A DNA stretch of 64,000 nt. Source: Paracoccus albicereus. Lineage in GTDB: Bacteria; Pseudomonadota; Alphaproteobacteria; Rhodobacterales; Rhodobacteraceae. A model generated the notes under the pieces. The model was not told where the DNA came from. It saw only the letters and a list, made by a program, of their open reading frames with translations, and searched no databases. Of the stretch, positions 1-8,951 are shown in pieces (position 1 is the stretch's first letter; the number at the start of each line of letters is the position of its first letter). The DNA lies in the NCBI RefSeq assembly GCF_024359525.1, contig NZ_JAKZEU010000007.1, positions 1-64,000 on the forward strand, read 5' to 3'. The position numbers were made by a program, and so were the translations under genes.

Positions 1-22
1 CGCCGACACCGGCTATCACTGA
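1..22 (+). CDS. 3' end of a probable cytochrome bd oxidase subunit II gene (partial)
   Basis: Only six codons and a stop are inside the window, reading ADTGYH and then TGA. The stop shares one base with the ATG of the next small gene (TGATG), which means translational coupling. The call rests mainly on that neighbour, a DUF2474 peptide normally found directly behind cydB/cioB. A short polar tail ending in a GYH-like triplet fits what I recall of CioB-type subunits. Sequence to the left would settle it. Confidence 0.45.
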
Positions 23-138
23 TGGCGAAGCGGCCCAAGACCTGGCTCCGCCGGCTGGGCTGGTTCGGCCTGCTGTGGCTGGCCGGTGTCGCGGCGGTCG
101 GCACCGTCGCCCTGATCCTGCGCATGTGGATCGCCTGA
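22..138 (+). CDS. DUF2474 small membrane peptide of a bd-type (CIO) oxidase, 38 aa
   Basis: A 38-residue peptide starting MAKRPKTWLRRLGW, with a basic, Trp-containing N-terminus followed by one transmembrane helix of about 22 residues and a short LRMWIA end. This is the pattern of DUF2474, a one-helix peptide encoded after cioAB in many proteobacteria and thought to serve the oxidase as CydX does in E. coli. It is coupled to the upstream gene by a one-base TGATG overlap. Its gene converges on fixI, with stops only 20 bases apart. Family membership is judged from pattern and context. Confidence 0.7.
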   Translation: MAKRPKTWLRRLGWFGLLWLAGVAAVGTVALILRMWIA

Positions 139-158
139 ACGCGCCGCGTCGCGCCGAC

Positions 159-2237
159 TCAACGAGCCCCGACCCGAAGCGCATTCGCCATCACCGAAAG
201 CGAGCTAGCGGCCATCGCCAGTGCCGCGAGGTCTGGCGTAAAATGTCCTGTCAGCAACACGGGGAGCAGCGCGGCATTGTAGACCACTGCCAAGATCAGA
301 TTCTGACGGCTGGTCCTAGCCGCGCGCCGTGACAATCGGATCAATCGCGGCAGCGCCGCAAGCCCATGGTCGCCAATCACCACATCCGCGGTCTGCCTGG
401 CGGCCGCATGCGCACCTGCCACGGCGATCCCACAGTCACTGGCCGCCAGTGCAGGGGAATCATTGACGCCGTCGCCGACGAATACCGTTCCAGCACCCTC
501 TTTGCGGATCAGCTCCGCTTTCTGGCGCGGGGTCTGCTGCCAGAACACGCTGCTGTCGGGAAGCCCCAGTGCCGCAGCCGCCTGACGTGTGGGCGATTCC
601 GAATCGCCCGAGGCGATCCTAACGGACAAACCCATGAGGGAAAGCGACGCAACCGTTGCAGCGGCATCCGGAAGGAGCTCGTCGGCGACGATCAGATGGC
701 CCAGGACGTCGCCATCGCGCGTGACGGTCAGACGTGTCCCACGAGCATCAGACATGGATGATCCCTTGACCCGCACCGTTCGGCCCATGTCATCATGTCC
801 TTCGGCATAGCGGTCGGCGCGGCGCCCGCCCGACCCATGTTCACCGGCTACCGCAACTATGGCGCGTGCCAGCGGATGGGTCAGGCCCGTTTCAGCAAAG
901 GCGGCGGCCGTCAGGAGATCGTCCCGGCCAGTGCCGCTGACAGGCTCGGCGGCGATCAGACGGGGCCGGCCCGTCGTCAGTGTGCCAGTCTTGTCGAGGA
1001 TGACGGTTCGCGCATGCGCCAGCTTTTCGAAAGCCGATGGTTCACGGATGCGATCGCCAGAGCCCGCCGCGCGCTGCGAGACGCGCAGCCGCGTCAGCGG
1101 CACGGCAAGAGCCAGCGCGCAAGGACAGAGACCGGCCAGAACAGCCAGTCCGGTCATCACCGCCTGCTCGGCACCGAGCCCGCGCAACATCACGGCTATC
1201 GTGGCTGCAATCGCCAACGCAGGGATAGCACGCGCAAGAACGCCCGCCCAACGTTCGGCCATACCTCCCTCTGCGCCGCAGCGCGCGATTTCCAGTGCAA
1301 TCGCCCCGCCTAGTCGGTCGATCTCGCGATCGCCCGGCTCACGATCACTGCGTATCGCCAAGCGCCTGTCCAGATTGACACAGCCGGCCTCGATCCGGTC
1401 GCCAGGATGAACGGCGATCGGCCGGCTTTCTCCGGTTAACACTGCGCGGTTCAGCCAGCTATCCCCGGTTTCGATCACCCCATCCACGGTGGCAGCCTCG
1501 CCCGCATCGACGATGACTCGCGACCCGAGGGGAACCTGATGCGCGGGCATGCGTCGCCGCTGGCCCTCGGCCTCGACCGTTGCGATTTCCGGGGCCGCGC
1601 CCTGCATCGCCCTCAGGGCGCGAAGCGCCGAGCGTCGGATCATCGTATCAATCAGCCGGGCCAGGAGCAGAAGGGTCAGCAGCATCGTCGCCGCATCAAA
1701 CCAAACCGCGACGCCGCCTCGCAGAAGCTGAGCGGCGGACAGCATGAGTGCTCCGGTGACGCCCAACGACACCAGCAGATCCATCGTCGGCTCGCGTAAT
1801 TGAAGCGATTTCCAACCCATCCACAAGATGCCCCGCCCGGCCCAGATGACCGGCAGCGCAAACCCGCCTGAAGCCAAGGCGATCCACCATGCGGTGTCTG
1901 GCGCAAGCTGCGTGGTGTAAAGCACAAACGCCAGCGCCATCGTCCACATTCCCGACAGCACTGCCACCGCAAGCCGGACTCCAAGTTGGCGCAGGTGCTT
2001 ATCCAGCATCGCCTGCAGCTCTTCGGGGCGATGACGGTCGATCAGGCGATAGCCTGCGCGCGCGACATGACCCGCGATGATCTCGGGGACGGTTCTGGTC
2101 TCATCCCAATCCAGGGCCGAGGCCGTCAGGTAATGCACCTTGGCCAAGCGGATCGCGGGCTGTTCGGCAAGCCGGCGTTCGAGCCCGCGCGCGCAACCGG
2201 CACAGGCGAGACCCTCGATGGCGAACAATCGGCGCAT
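159..2237 (-). CDS. fixI: Cation-translocating P-type ATPase, FixI/CcoI type, for cbb3 oxidase assembly
   Basis: A 692-residue P1B-type ATPase of the copper exporter fold. It has an N-terminal heavy-metal-associated domain with CAGC at about residue 13, the CPC transmembrane metal site (GLCPCALAL), the phosphorylation motif DKTGT, the HP motif THPLARA and the hinge VGDGVNDSPA. FixI/CcoI enzymes export copper to the periplasm to load the CuB centre of cbb3 oxidases. The gene is last in the ccoN-ccoO-cytochrome operon, four bases behind the diheme cytochrome gene, which favours FixI over a detoxifying CopA. A different, detoxification-type CopA is encoded at 26.8-29.2 kb. No free-standing ccoG or ccoH was found beside it. 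Confidence 0.93.
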   Translation of the reverse strand: MRRLFAIEGLACAGCARGLERRLAEQPAIRLAKVHYLTASALDWDETRTVPEIIAGHVARAGYRLIDRHRPEELQAMLDKHLRQLGVRLAVAVLSGMWTMALAFVLYTTQLAPDTAWWIALASGGFALPVIWAGRGILWMGWKSLQLREPTMDLLVSLGVTGALMLSAAQLLRGGVAVWFDAATMLLTLLLLARLIDTMIRRSALRALRAMQGAAPEIATVEAEGQRRRMPAHQVPLGSRVIVDAGEAATVDGVIETGDSWLNRAVLTGESRPIAVHPGDRIEAGCVNLDRRLAIRSDREPGDREIDRLGGAIALEIARCGAEGGMAERWAGVLARAIPALAIAATIAVMLRGLGAEQAVMTGLAVLAGLCPCALALAVPLTRLRVSQRAAGSGDRIREPSAFEKLAHARTVILDKTGTLTTGRPRLIAAEPVSGTGRDDLLTAAAFAETGLTHPLARAIVAVAGEHGSGGRRADRYAEGHDDMGRTVRVKGSSMSDARGTRLTVTRDGDVLGHLIVADELLPDAAATVASLSLMGLSVRIASGDSESPTRQAAAALGLPDSSVFWQQTPRQKAELIRKEGAGTVFVGDGVNDSPALAASDCGIAVAGAHAAARQTADVVIGDHGLAALPRLIRLSRRAARTSRQNLILAVVYNAALLPVLLTGHFTPDLAALAMAASSLSVMANALRVGAR

Positions 2238-2241
2238 CGGA

Positions 2242-3285
2242 TCAGTCTTCCGTTGGAACCTCCGCCGCCGCGGATGCCTGCACGCCCACCCCGATCAGCC
2301 TGCCATCGACCGTCTTGCCATAGAAGGTCTCATCCCCGTCGTGGTGGGCCTTGCGGGCCTCTTCAACGCTGCCGGTCTGACGCGGATCCTTGGGACGTTC
2401 GTGGCTGTCCAGGAAAGCCGCAACTTCCCAAGCCTCCTGATCTGTCAACTTGCCGGGTTGCGACAGCGGCATGTTGTGCTTGACGAAAGCCGCTGCCGTG
2501 TCGATCCGGGCCATCCCTGCGCCCCAGTTGTAGCTGTCTGCACCCCAGAGTGGCGGAAAGACATACCGACCGTTCAGATCTTTCTGGCCCTGCCCGTCGG
2601 GACCGTGACAGACGGCGCAGTTCTCTGCAAACACCGCCTCGCCGCGCGCCAAATCATAGCCCTGCTCTGGCTTTTCGACCTTGCCGAAGCCGCTACCCTC
2701 CATACTCACGTTGGTCGGCGCCCCCGTTGCAAGCCAATAGAAATAGCTTTCCAGATCTCGATAAATGTCATCGCCATGCGGCGGAGGCCCGCCCGCGGGA
2801 GAACCCTGAGCATTCATTGAATAGGAGAAGCAGCCCATCACCCGATCTTCCATGGTGTTGATCTGCTTGTTCTTGCCGCGATATTTCGGATAGGCGACCC
2901 AAGCGGCCCACATTGGCGCGGACAAGGGCTGGCGACCCGAATCGAGGTGGCAATTCGAACACGCCAGTCCATTACCGACGTGATCCGCCGCATTCGTTCC
3001 GGTGTTGGTGAAGATCGCCATGCCGCGCTGGACCGCAGCGCCGAATTCGTCGTCAGGGATGTCGGCCGGATCGGGGGGATTGAAGAGGTTGTGCTGCGTT
3101 TCCTCTGCCATCGCCGTCTTTTGCACCGGCTCGCCTGTCAGCCAGGTCGGTGCCAGGCCCAGTTCAACAGCCAATGTGCCCAGCGCCACAAGCGCAAGAC
3201 CCCCGCCTGCGGCAAAGATGATGTTGCGAGCCGTGTGTTTGCCGCCCTTGCTGTCGCCCTCGCGGGCCTTGGGATCAGTTGACAT
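2242..3285 (-). CDS. TsdA-like diheme cytochrome c
   Basis: A 347-residue protein with an N-terminal anchor or signal helix (about residues 22-42) and two heme motifs, CSNCH and CAVCH. The first half carries the signature of thiosulfate dehydrogenase-like cytochromes: NGLACSNCHLDSG, APMWAAWVAYPKYR and EDRVMGCFSYSMN, including an extra Cys in the GCF segment. The start MSTDPK at 3285 is preferred to an in-frame ATG at 3363 because it gives a short basic N-terminus and an 11-base overlap with the stop of the upstream gene. It probably feeds electrons to the oxidase encoded in the same operon. True thiosulfate oxidation is not shown, since many TsdA-like proteins act only as electron carriers. 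Confidence 0.84.
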   Translation of the reverse strand: MSTDPKAREGDSKGGKHTARNIIFAAGGGLALVALGTLAVELGLAPTWLTGEPVQKTAMAEETQHNLFNPPDPADIPDDEFGAAVQRGMAIFTNTGTNAADHVGNGLACSNCHLDSGRQPLSAPMWAAWVAYPKYRGKNKQINTMEDRVMGCFSYSMNAQGSPAGGPPPHGDDIYRDLESYFYWLATGAPTNVSMEGSGFGKVEKPEQGYDLARGEAVFAENCAVCHGPDGQGQKDLNGRYVFPPLWGADSYNWGAGMARIDTAAAFVKHNMPLSQPGKLTDQEAWEVAAFLDSHERPKDPRQTGSVEEARKAHHDGDETFYGKTVDGRLIGVGVQASAAAEVPTED

Positions 3286-4519
3286 TCGAGGTTGCCTCCT
3301 CTGCGCTGGCGGTCTGTCCGGCGGGAACTGGCGGCAGCGACGCCAGATAATCAGCCACGGCACGTCGATCCTCGGAAGACAGCGCCTGTGAGATCTGCCG
3401 CATCAATCCCAGTGGCGAATTCTGCCTGTCCCCGCCCGCCCAGGTTGCCAGCTGGGTAGCCGTATAGGGCGCATGTTGAGCCGACAGCGCCGGAAAATCT
3501 GGAGCGACGCCGAACCCGGACGAGCCATGGCAGGTAAAGCAGGCTGGCACTCCAAGAGCCCAGTCGCCGCGCAGCGCCAACTGCTCACCTCGCGCCAGAT
3601 CGGCGGACAGGTTCGGGCTAGCGTTGCTCGGAGCACGCAAGGTCGAAAAATACGTCCCTAAGGAAGCGGTTTCAGCATCGCTCAGACCGGCTGCGACAAT
3701 CTGCATGGACTCGTTATTGCGGGTGCCATCTCGAAAATCGTTAAGTTGCTTGGCGAGATAATCGGCAGACTGTCCGGCAAGGCGCGGCGTGTTTTCGCCA
3801 CCCTGTCCCAGATCGCCGTGACAACTGGCACAGGCCCAGACATCGCCGCGACCCACAAACACCAAGTCACGCACCGTCGCGGTCATCGCATCAGCCATCT
3901 TCGGCACAGGATAGAGTGGCTGCGGCGACATCGATGTGGCCAGCTTGGCCAGTTCTGCGCCCCCTTCAAAGCTGCCGGCATCGGCGAGCTCATCGCGCAG
4001 TTTCGCAACGCGGCTTGGATCGAGTTTCGTCCCGGCTTCGCTGAATGTCAGCGTGACATAGCTGGCAATCCGCGCGATTTCATCGTCGTTCAACGCGCTG
4101 GCGAAGCTGGGCATATGCCCATCGAAATCTTCACCCCGGACCCGGATCGGCCCATCAATGCCGCGCAGAAGGATGCGGGCGACGATGTCGGGGCCGCCGC
4201 CAAGGACCTCGGAACCGGCCAAAGGCGGCACCGCGCCGCGAAGCCCTTGACCGTCGGGTTGATGGCAGGTCGAGCAATTGGCCACGAACAGATTGCCCCC
4301 CTCGCCCAGATCGGCCGAGACCTGGACGGCGCGATCCTCGACCCGGTCATCCTGGGCGAGGGTCACGTCTTTTCCGGTGTCATACAGCATCAAGGCCCCC
4401 CAGATGGCCAGCGCGATGGCAATCCAGTAGACCGGCATGGGTATGCCCGAGAATTCCTCGTAAGGCTCGAAATTCTCATCGGGACGAGGTTGATCGTGTT
4501 TGCGGTTTCTGCCGAACAT
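3275..4519 (-). CDS. Membrane-anchored triheme cytochrome c, subunit-III-like of cbb3 oxidase
   Basis: A 414-residue protein with one N-terminal transmembrane helix (about residues 30-48) and three CxxCH motifs: CSTCH, CASCH and CFTCH. The N-terminal segment, with an EF-SGIPMP stretch before the helix, resembles the CcoP anchor. The last two heme domains look like a tandem cytochrome c4 (GDLGQGGENTPRLAGQ). Ordinary CcoP has about 290 residues and two hemes, so this is an enlarged or substitute third subunit. Its ATG shares one base with the ccoO stop (TGATG). It likely passes electrons from the bc1 complex or a periplasmic donor to CcoO. Naming it ccoP is avoided because the third heme is atypical. 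Confidence 0.83.
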   Translation of the reverse strand: MFGRNRKHDQPRPDENFEPYEEFSGIPMPVYWIAIALAIWGALMLYDTGKDVTLAQDDRVEDRAVQVSADLGEGGNLFVANCSTCHQPDGQGLRGAVPPLAGSEVLGGGPDIVARILLRGIDGPIRVRGEDFDGHMPSFASALNDDEIARIASYVTLTFSEAGTKLDPSRVAKLRDELADAGSFEGGAELAKLATSMSPQPLYPVPKMADAMTATVRDLVFVGRGDVWACASCHGDLGQGGENTPRLAGQSADYLAKQLNDFRDGTRNNESMQIVAAGLSDAETASLGTYFSTLRAPSNASPNLSADLARGEQLALRGDWALGVPACFTCHGSSGFGVAPDFPALSAQHAPYTATQLATWAGGDRQNSPLGLMRQISQALSSEDRRAVADYLASLPPVPAGQTASAEEATSNVN

Positions 4520-5166
4520 CAGCCGTCGCCCTCTTCCACAGACGAAGCATCTGCGGATGGGCCGCTCGCGTAGCCGTCGTCCCGCAGACCGTCGGTCGGA
4601 GTGGGATAGGTCCGGTCAAGGGCCTGAAGGTAGGCGACCAGATCCAGCGCATCGGGGCCGGCGACGACAACACCATCTTCGGGAGCATAAGCGGGCGGCA
4701 GGATGACGATCGTGTCGTCAGTCTCCGCCTGCTGTTTGTGTTCGAACAGGAATGGATAGGCCGGCATGATCGACCAATCGAAAATGGCGCGCGGCTGATA
4801 CAAATGAGTTAGGTGCCAGTCCTCCGACGGCAGGCGAGCGCCGACGTTCAGCAGGTCCGGGCCGGTCCGCATCGTGCCGAGCTGATGCGGAGCGTCGAAC
4901 ACATAATCCGAAGCCACGGATGGACGCCCCCAACCGCGTTCGCCATCAGGCGCCTGATCGGGTGATCGGGGTTGCTGGCTATGACAATAGACACAACCCA
5001 TGGCGACGTAGACGTCGCGACCGCGCTGCTGGGCTTCGGTGTAGTCTCTCAAACCAGCCGGAACGCTGCGCGCGTCGATCTGCATCCCCGGTGCGATGAC
5101 CAGCATCAGCGTTGCGAACGCCAGGATGGCCAGGGCGAGGATCGAGAGTGGAAGATACCGATTCAT
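4519..5166 (-). CDS. ccoO: cbb3-type cytochrome c oxidase subunit II (monoheme)
   Basis: A 215-residue monoheme cytochrome with an N-terminal transmembrane helix (about residues 7-26) and the heme motif CVYCHSQQPR at about residue 58. It carries the CcoO landmarks RGWGRPSVASDYVFD, GTMRTGPDL, HLTHLYQPRAI and SIMPAYPFLF, the last two bearing a likely Met axial ligand. CcoO receives electrons from the c-type cytochrome subunit and donates to the heme b of CcoN. The start codon overlaps the ccoN stop by four bases (ATGA). The length is typical of the family. Confidence 0.95.
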   Translation of the reverse strand: MNRYLPLSILALAILAFATLMLVIAPGMQIDARSVPAGLRDYTEAQQRGRDVYVAMGCVYCHSQQPRSPDQAPDGERGWGRPSVASDYVFDAPHQLGTMRTGPDLLNVGARLPSEDWHLTHLYQPRAIFDWSIMPAYPFLFEHKQQAETDDTIVILPPAYAPEDGVVVAGPDALDLVAYLQALDRTYPTPTDGLRDDGYASGPSADASSVEEGDG

Positions 5167-6725
5167 TCCGCGGCCACCGTGGTTGCAGATTCACCCCTCG
5201 CGGCTAAAGCCAGTCCCAACAGGTTCAGCGCGAAGACGAGATGTCCCAGCGTCATCAACGCCCCGCCGACACTCCTAGCCTGAAGGTAGGGCAGCACGAC
5301 CTCGACGCTGTCGCGGAATGGTCGGGTGGCATCCAGCATCGCCAGTCCCTGGAGCACTCCACCGATGGACAGCGCAAAGAAGTAGATGGCGAAACCGATG
5401 GCGACCAGCCAGAAGTGCAGCTTCAACAACCCCGGCCAGGGAAAGACCCGACCCGTGGCGCGTGGCAGGATCTGGTAGATCGCGCCGAACATCACCAGCG
5501 ACACGAAGGCATAGGCCCCCAGGTGCGCGTGGCCGACGGTATATTGAGTGAAATGGGTGATTGTGTTGACGGACCGCAACGCCTCGATCGAGCCTTGGAA
5601 GGATGCCAGCGTGTACATAACGGCTCCGAACGAGATGAAGCGCAGCGGAATGGATTCTTTCAGCGCCCACAGGTTCATCGCGACGGTGACATGCTGGTTG
5701 ATGGCGACGGCGATGACCGGAATGAACATCATCACTGAATGCACGACCGATAGCGTCACGAGCCAGGTCGGCACCGGTCCTCCGATTAGGTGGTGGATCC
5801 CAACCTGACTGTAGAACAGCGCCAAGCCCCAGAAACCCAGGAGAGAGACGGCATAGCTGTAGATCGGCTTGCCGATAATTTTCGGGATGAAGTAATAGGC
5901 CGCCCCCACGCCAAGCGGCGTCAGCCACAGACCCAGCACATTGTGAGCGAACCACCAGTTGATCGTTGCCTCTTGCGCGCCCCCGTAAAGCGGCAGGTTG
6001 GCGACCACGAAAAGGACAGGGAACCACAGGATCGCAGCCAGGAAATACCAGCCCGAGACATAGATGTGATGGACCTGCCGAGCCCGCGCGGTCTGGATCA
6101 GCGGTGCTATGAAACAGGCCCCACCGGCGGCCAGAAGAATGTCGACCTGCCAGGGGATCTCCAGCCATTCCTCGCCGTCGGTCCAGCCGCGCGCGATGGC
6201 CAGTGCCCCTAAGGTGACGCCGATGTTCCACAGCGAGGCCCCCCAGAGAACCGGTTTGGGACGGCGCAGCGGCGTATGAAAGATGCGCGGGATGATCCAC
6301 ACGACCGACGCCACGCCCGCCTGCGAGAGCCACCCATAAACGACCAAGTTCAGATGCAGCGTGCGCATCCGTCCAAAGGTCAGGGGCGCCGCGAAATCCA
6401 GCCAATCCGGCCAGTGAAGCTTGAGCGACGCGATGAGACCGAAGAACGACCCTGCCACAAGCCAGAGTGTTGCCGCTGTGATGAGGACCAGGACCGGCCG
6501 CGACGAAATCTGGTCGATGCCGGCCTGCACCGGGTCGAACTTATGGAGCTGGGTTTCCTCGCCAGCATCGCCGCGCTCTTCTCCGGGCTCGAACACTGTT
6601 TCCGCGTCGTGCTGGTCAATGGTGATCTGCCGGTTGGAGATTGCCCAGATCAAGAAGGCAAGCGCCAACAGTGACACAACAAAGCTAAGCGCCAGCAGCA
6701 GCCCCAGCGTGATGGGCATCGCCAA
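5163..6725 (-). CDS. ccoN: cbb3-type oxidase catalytic subunit I with a CcoS-like N-terminal extension
   Basis: A 520-residue heme-copper oxidase subunit I with about 13 predicted helices. Visible ligands are the low-spin heme His in RTLHLN (about residue 124), the CuB His in WWFAHNVLG, the His pair with a preceding Tyr in YSQVGIHHL, and the heme His residues in TVGHAHLGA. The first 50 residues, a lone helix then FLIWAISNRQ and an acidic tail, resemble the separate assembly protein CcoS (FixS). No free ccoS lies in the operon, so the two appear fused. It leads the operon ccoN-ccoO-triheme-diheme-fixI. A good ribosome site (GGGAGG) lies six bases before the ATG, and a CTTAAG direct repeat lies 62 bases upstream. 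Confidence 0.93.
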   Translation of the reverse strand: MAMPITLGLLLALSFVVSLLALAFLIWAISNRQITIDQHDAETVFEPGEERGDAGEETQLHKFDPVQAGIDQISSRPVLVLITAATLWLVAGSFFGLIASLKLHWPDWLDFAAPLTFGRMRTLHLNLVVYGWLSQAGVASVVWIIPRIFHTPLRRPKPVLWGASLWNIGVTLGALAIARGWTDGEEWLEIPWQVDILLAAGGACFIAPLIQTARARQVHHIYVSGWYFLAAILWFPVLFVVANLPLYGGAQEATINWWFAHNVLGLWLTPLGVGAAYYFIPKIIGKPIYSYAVSLLGFWGLALFYSQVGIHHLIGGPVPTWLVTLSVVHSVMMFIPVIAVAINQHVTVAMNLWALKESIPLRFISFGAVMYTLASFQGSIEALRSVNTITHFTQYTVGHAHLGAYAFVSLVMFGAIYQILPRATGRVFPWPGLLKLHFWLVAIGFAIYFFALSIGGVLQGLAMLDATRPFRDSVEVVLPYLQARSVGGALMTLGHLVFALNLLGLALAARGESATTVAAE

Positions 6726-6786
6726 CCTCCCGTTCTCAAGAACGAATCGTCACATATGAATATCTGCTTTGCTTACGGCCCGGAAG

Positions 6787-6803
6787 CTTAAGCCAACCTT
6801 AAG
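6787..6803. promoter_or_regulatory. PmrA/QseB-type box CTTAAG-N5-CTTAAG upstream of ccoN
   Basis: Two exact CTTAAG hexamers spaced by CCAAC, giving the 11-base period that OmpR-family dimers use for tandem binding. The site lies 62 bases upstream of the ccoN start and also just behind the stop of the broken nucleotidase gene. It is one of three such sites in the first 13.1 kb. A small inverted repeat, GTTCT-N2-AGAAC at 6732-6743, lies closer to ccoN and overlaps its leader. Confidence 0.7.
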
Positions 6804-6827
6804 GTTGCCTTGCGCGACCGCATTTCG

Positions 6828-8265
6828 TTAGACGACCCGCAAGCGTCCCAGCATCTCCGGGTTTGCGCGGTCGAAGCCAACAAACCACAGGCGCAAAGCC
6901 TCGGTCGCGCTGACGCCAACTTGACTCCGATCCTCGCCGAAGCGCTGCGGCACACCCTGCATCGTGATGAAGGCGCACCGATAGGAGGCGTCCTGATCCA
7001 GCAGGCCACCGTCAGGTCCGAACGCCATCTCGATCCTCCGCATGGGGGGATTTTCCAGTTTGACGTTCAGCGTAAGACCGCGAAATCGCTTCACGTAACC
7101 GCCGCGTTGACCAAAGGGGTCAGCGCAGAACGTGGCTTCGAGGTTTTGCTCCATCATCTCCACGATTTCCGCGCCTGTCAGATGCACCGTCTCGATGGGC
7201 GGGTCTGTGGGAACGATGCATGCCAGATCATGCGCCGTCACCGGGCCCGGGGGGATCGGCGCCCCATAGCGCCACCCATTCGAGAAGGCGATTTGGGTTT
7301 CTGATGCCGCAGCGATCGCATCCAGCAGAACATCGTCCATTGGCGCGTCGAGACAGGTCATGCGGTGCAGCAATTCGGCGCTGTGACCGACGATGTCGTT
7401 ATGCAAATGTGAGGTCTCCGCCACGGCGTTCTGGACCAATGCATCAACAACCGGATCGCTTGGAAGACTGTCGTCGATTGCGATTAGCGCGTGCCGGTGA
7501 GCCGTGATCTGCCTGCCCGCCAGATCAAGATCCAGACGGCCCAGAAAACTGCCGTGGCAACCGGATTGGATCAGCAGCGCACCATTGACGAACCAGGGCC
7601 GGTCGAGCCGGTTATGAGTATGACCGGACAGAATGACGTCCAGCCCGTCCACCGATGACGCCAAGGCAGCATCCTGCGGCAGGCCCAGATGCGACAACAC
7701 GACAATCAGATCGCATCCCGCGCCCCGAAGACGGGCCGCATGTTCGCGCGTCTCGTCTATCCCGTCGGTAAATTGCAGACCTTCGGAGAATTTCGGCGGC
7801 ATGGTCTTGTCGAGGATCGTCGCGGCCAACCCGATGACACCAACGCGGCAGCCGGCGGCTTAAAGGATTTGCGTCGCGGCAAAGCGTGGCGTGTCAGCCG
7901 TTATCGGATGGCAGTTGGCTGCAAGAAGCGGATAGTTCAGCATCTCCGACAACCGTGCCGCCTGCGGGCCCGTAAGCAAAATCCCAGTGACCAGTCATGG
8001 CCGACAGTCCCAAGGCGTTCAGAACTGGTAGGGCGCATTCCCCCCGACTTCTGACAAGCGCCGGGGTGCCATGAAAAGTGTCGCCATTGTCGAAGGCAAG
8101 CACCCCGCCGGGCTTTTCAGCACGCGCAGCGGCAAGAACCCCAGCGATCCGTGCGAAGCCGCCCATTTGCCGCAGAACAGGGCCGTTCGCCTCCCAGAAC
8201 AATTCCGGATGAGGCTCGAGATACCCATGGCTATCATTCAACTGGATCAGGGTCAGGCAGGTCAC
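6828..8265 (-). pseudogene. Broken 5'-nucleotidase / UshA-family metallophosphatase
   Basis: Two adjacent minus-strand frames together make one 5'-nucleotidase-like protein of about 478 residues. The 5' part starts MTCLTLIQLNDSHG and holds the metal-binding segments DNGDTFHGT and GHWDFAYG. The 3' part has LSHLGL, SGHTHNRLD, SGCHG and the C-terminal nucleotidase domain. They are separated by a one-base insertion in a G/C run near 7955-7968 and then by an in-frame TAA at 7860-7862. Reading across gives ARLSEMLNYPLLAANC and then CRVGVIGLAATIL, the expected linker. No signal peptide is visible at the present start. With two independent lesions the gene is probably dead, although sequencing error at the G/C run could explain the frameshift alone. 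Confidence 0.82.
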
Positions 8266-8332
8266 ATCTCACGTCCTCTTGGGTCTGGCCGGCAGGGTGA
8301 CAGGCAAGCACCCCGCCGGCCTCGATCCGGCC

Positions 8333-8884
8333 TCAGATCACACGCACTTGCGTGCCGATCGGACAGAGGCCGAATAGCTCTTCGATCTTTTCGTTGTAGA
8401 GCCCGATGCACCCATCCGATGAAAGACGCCCGATCTTGCGCGTGTCATGGGTGCCGTGGATCAGGTAGGCTGGCCAACCAAGATACATCGCGTGAGTGCC
8501 AAGGGGATTGTCCGGTCCCGGACCAACCGGCTTCCAATCCGGAAAGCGTTCGAGTTGCGATGGCGTCGGGGTCCAGCTCGGGCCCTCTTTCTTGCGGACG
8601 ATTTCAGTATAACCGCGCTTGGTCAGCTCATCCGAGATTGGCACCGAGGTCGGATAGCTGCGATAGATCGTATCGTCAGCATTCCAGAAATGCAGCGCGC
8701 GGGACGTCGTGTCGGCGACGATCGCGCCCTTTCCCAGCGTCTCGAAATGGTCCCGCCAGTGCTGCATCGTGAAGCTGCTGGTGTTGCGTGTGGGCCCGGT
8801 TTGCGCTCGCAAAAGCGAAGGCATAGCCAGACCTGCGGCGACGATGCCCAGCCCGAGGGCGCGGCGACGGTTGATGTCGCTCAT
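8333..8884 (-). CDS. L,D-transpeptidase (YkuD family), exported
   Basis: A 183-residue protein with a twin-arginine-like signal (NRRRALGLG, then a hydrophobic stretch ending about residue 27). The YkuD catalytic region reads HGTHDTRKIGRLSSDGCIGL, with the nucleophilic Cys in SDGCIGL. These enzymes make or anchor 3-3 peptidoglycan links in the periplasm. The start at 8884 was chosen because it opens the signal peptide; an in-frame ATG at 8995 would add 37 residues with no signal character. A CTTAAG-N5-CTTAAG box lies 68 bases upstream, inside the end of the next gene. It is the first of three Ldt genes in this window. Confidence 0.88.
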   Translation of the reverse strand: MSDINRRRALGLGIVAAGLAMPSLLRAQTGPTRNTSSFTMQHWRDHFETLGKGAIVADTTSRALHFWNADDTIYRSYPTSVPISDELTKRGYTEIVRKKEGPSWTPTPSQLERFPDWKPVGPGPDNPLGTHAMYLGWPAYLIHGTHDTRKIGRLSSDGCIGLYNEKIEELFGLCPIGTQVRVI

Positions 8885-8951
8885 TAAACTGCTCCTTTTC
8901 TCATGATGCGGGCCCGGTATCGGCCCCGCATCGCGTCTGTGCCGGGCCAGG

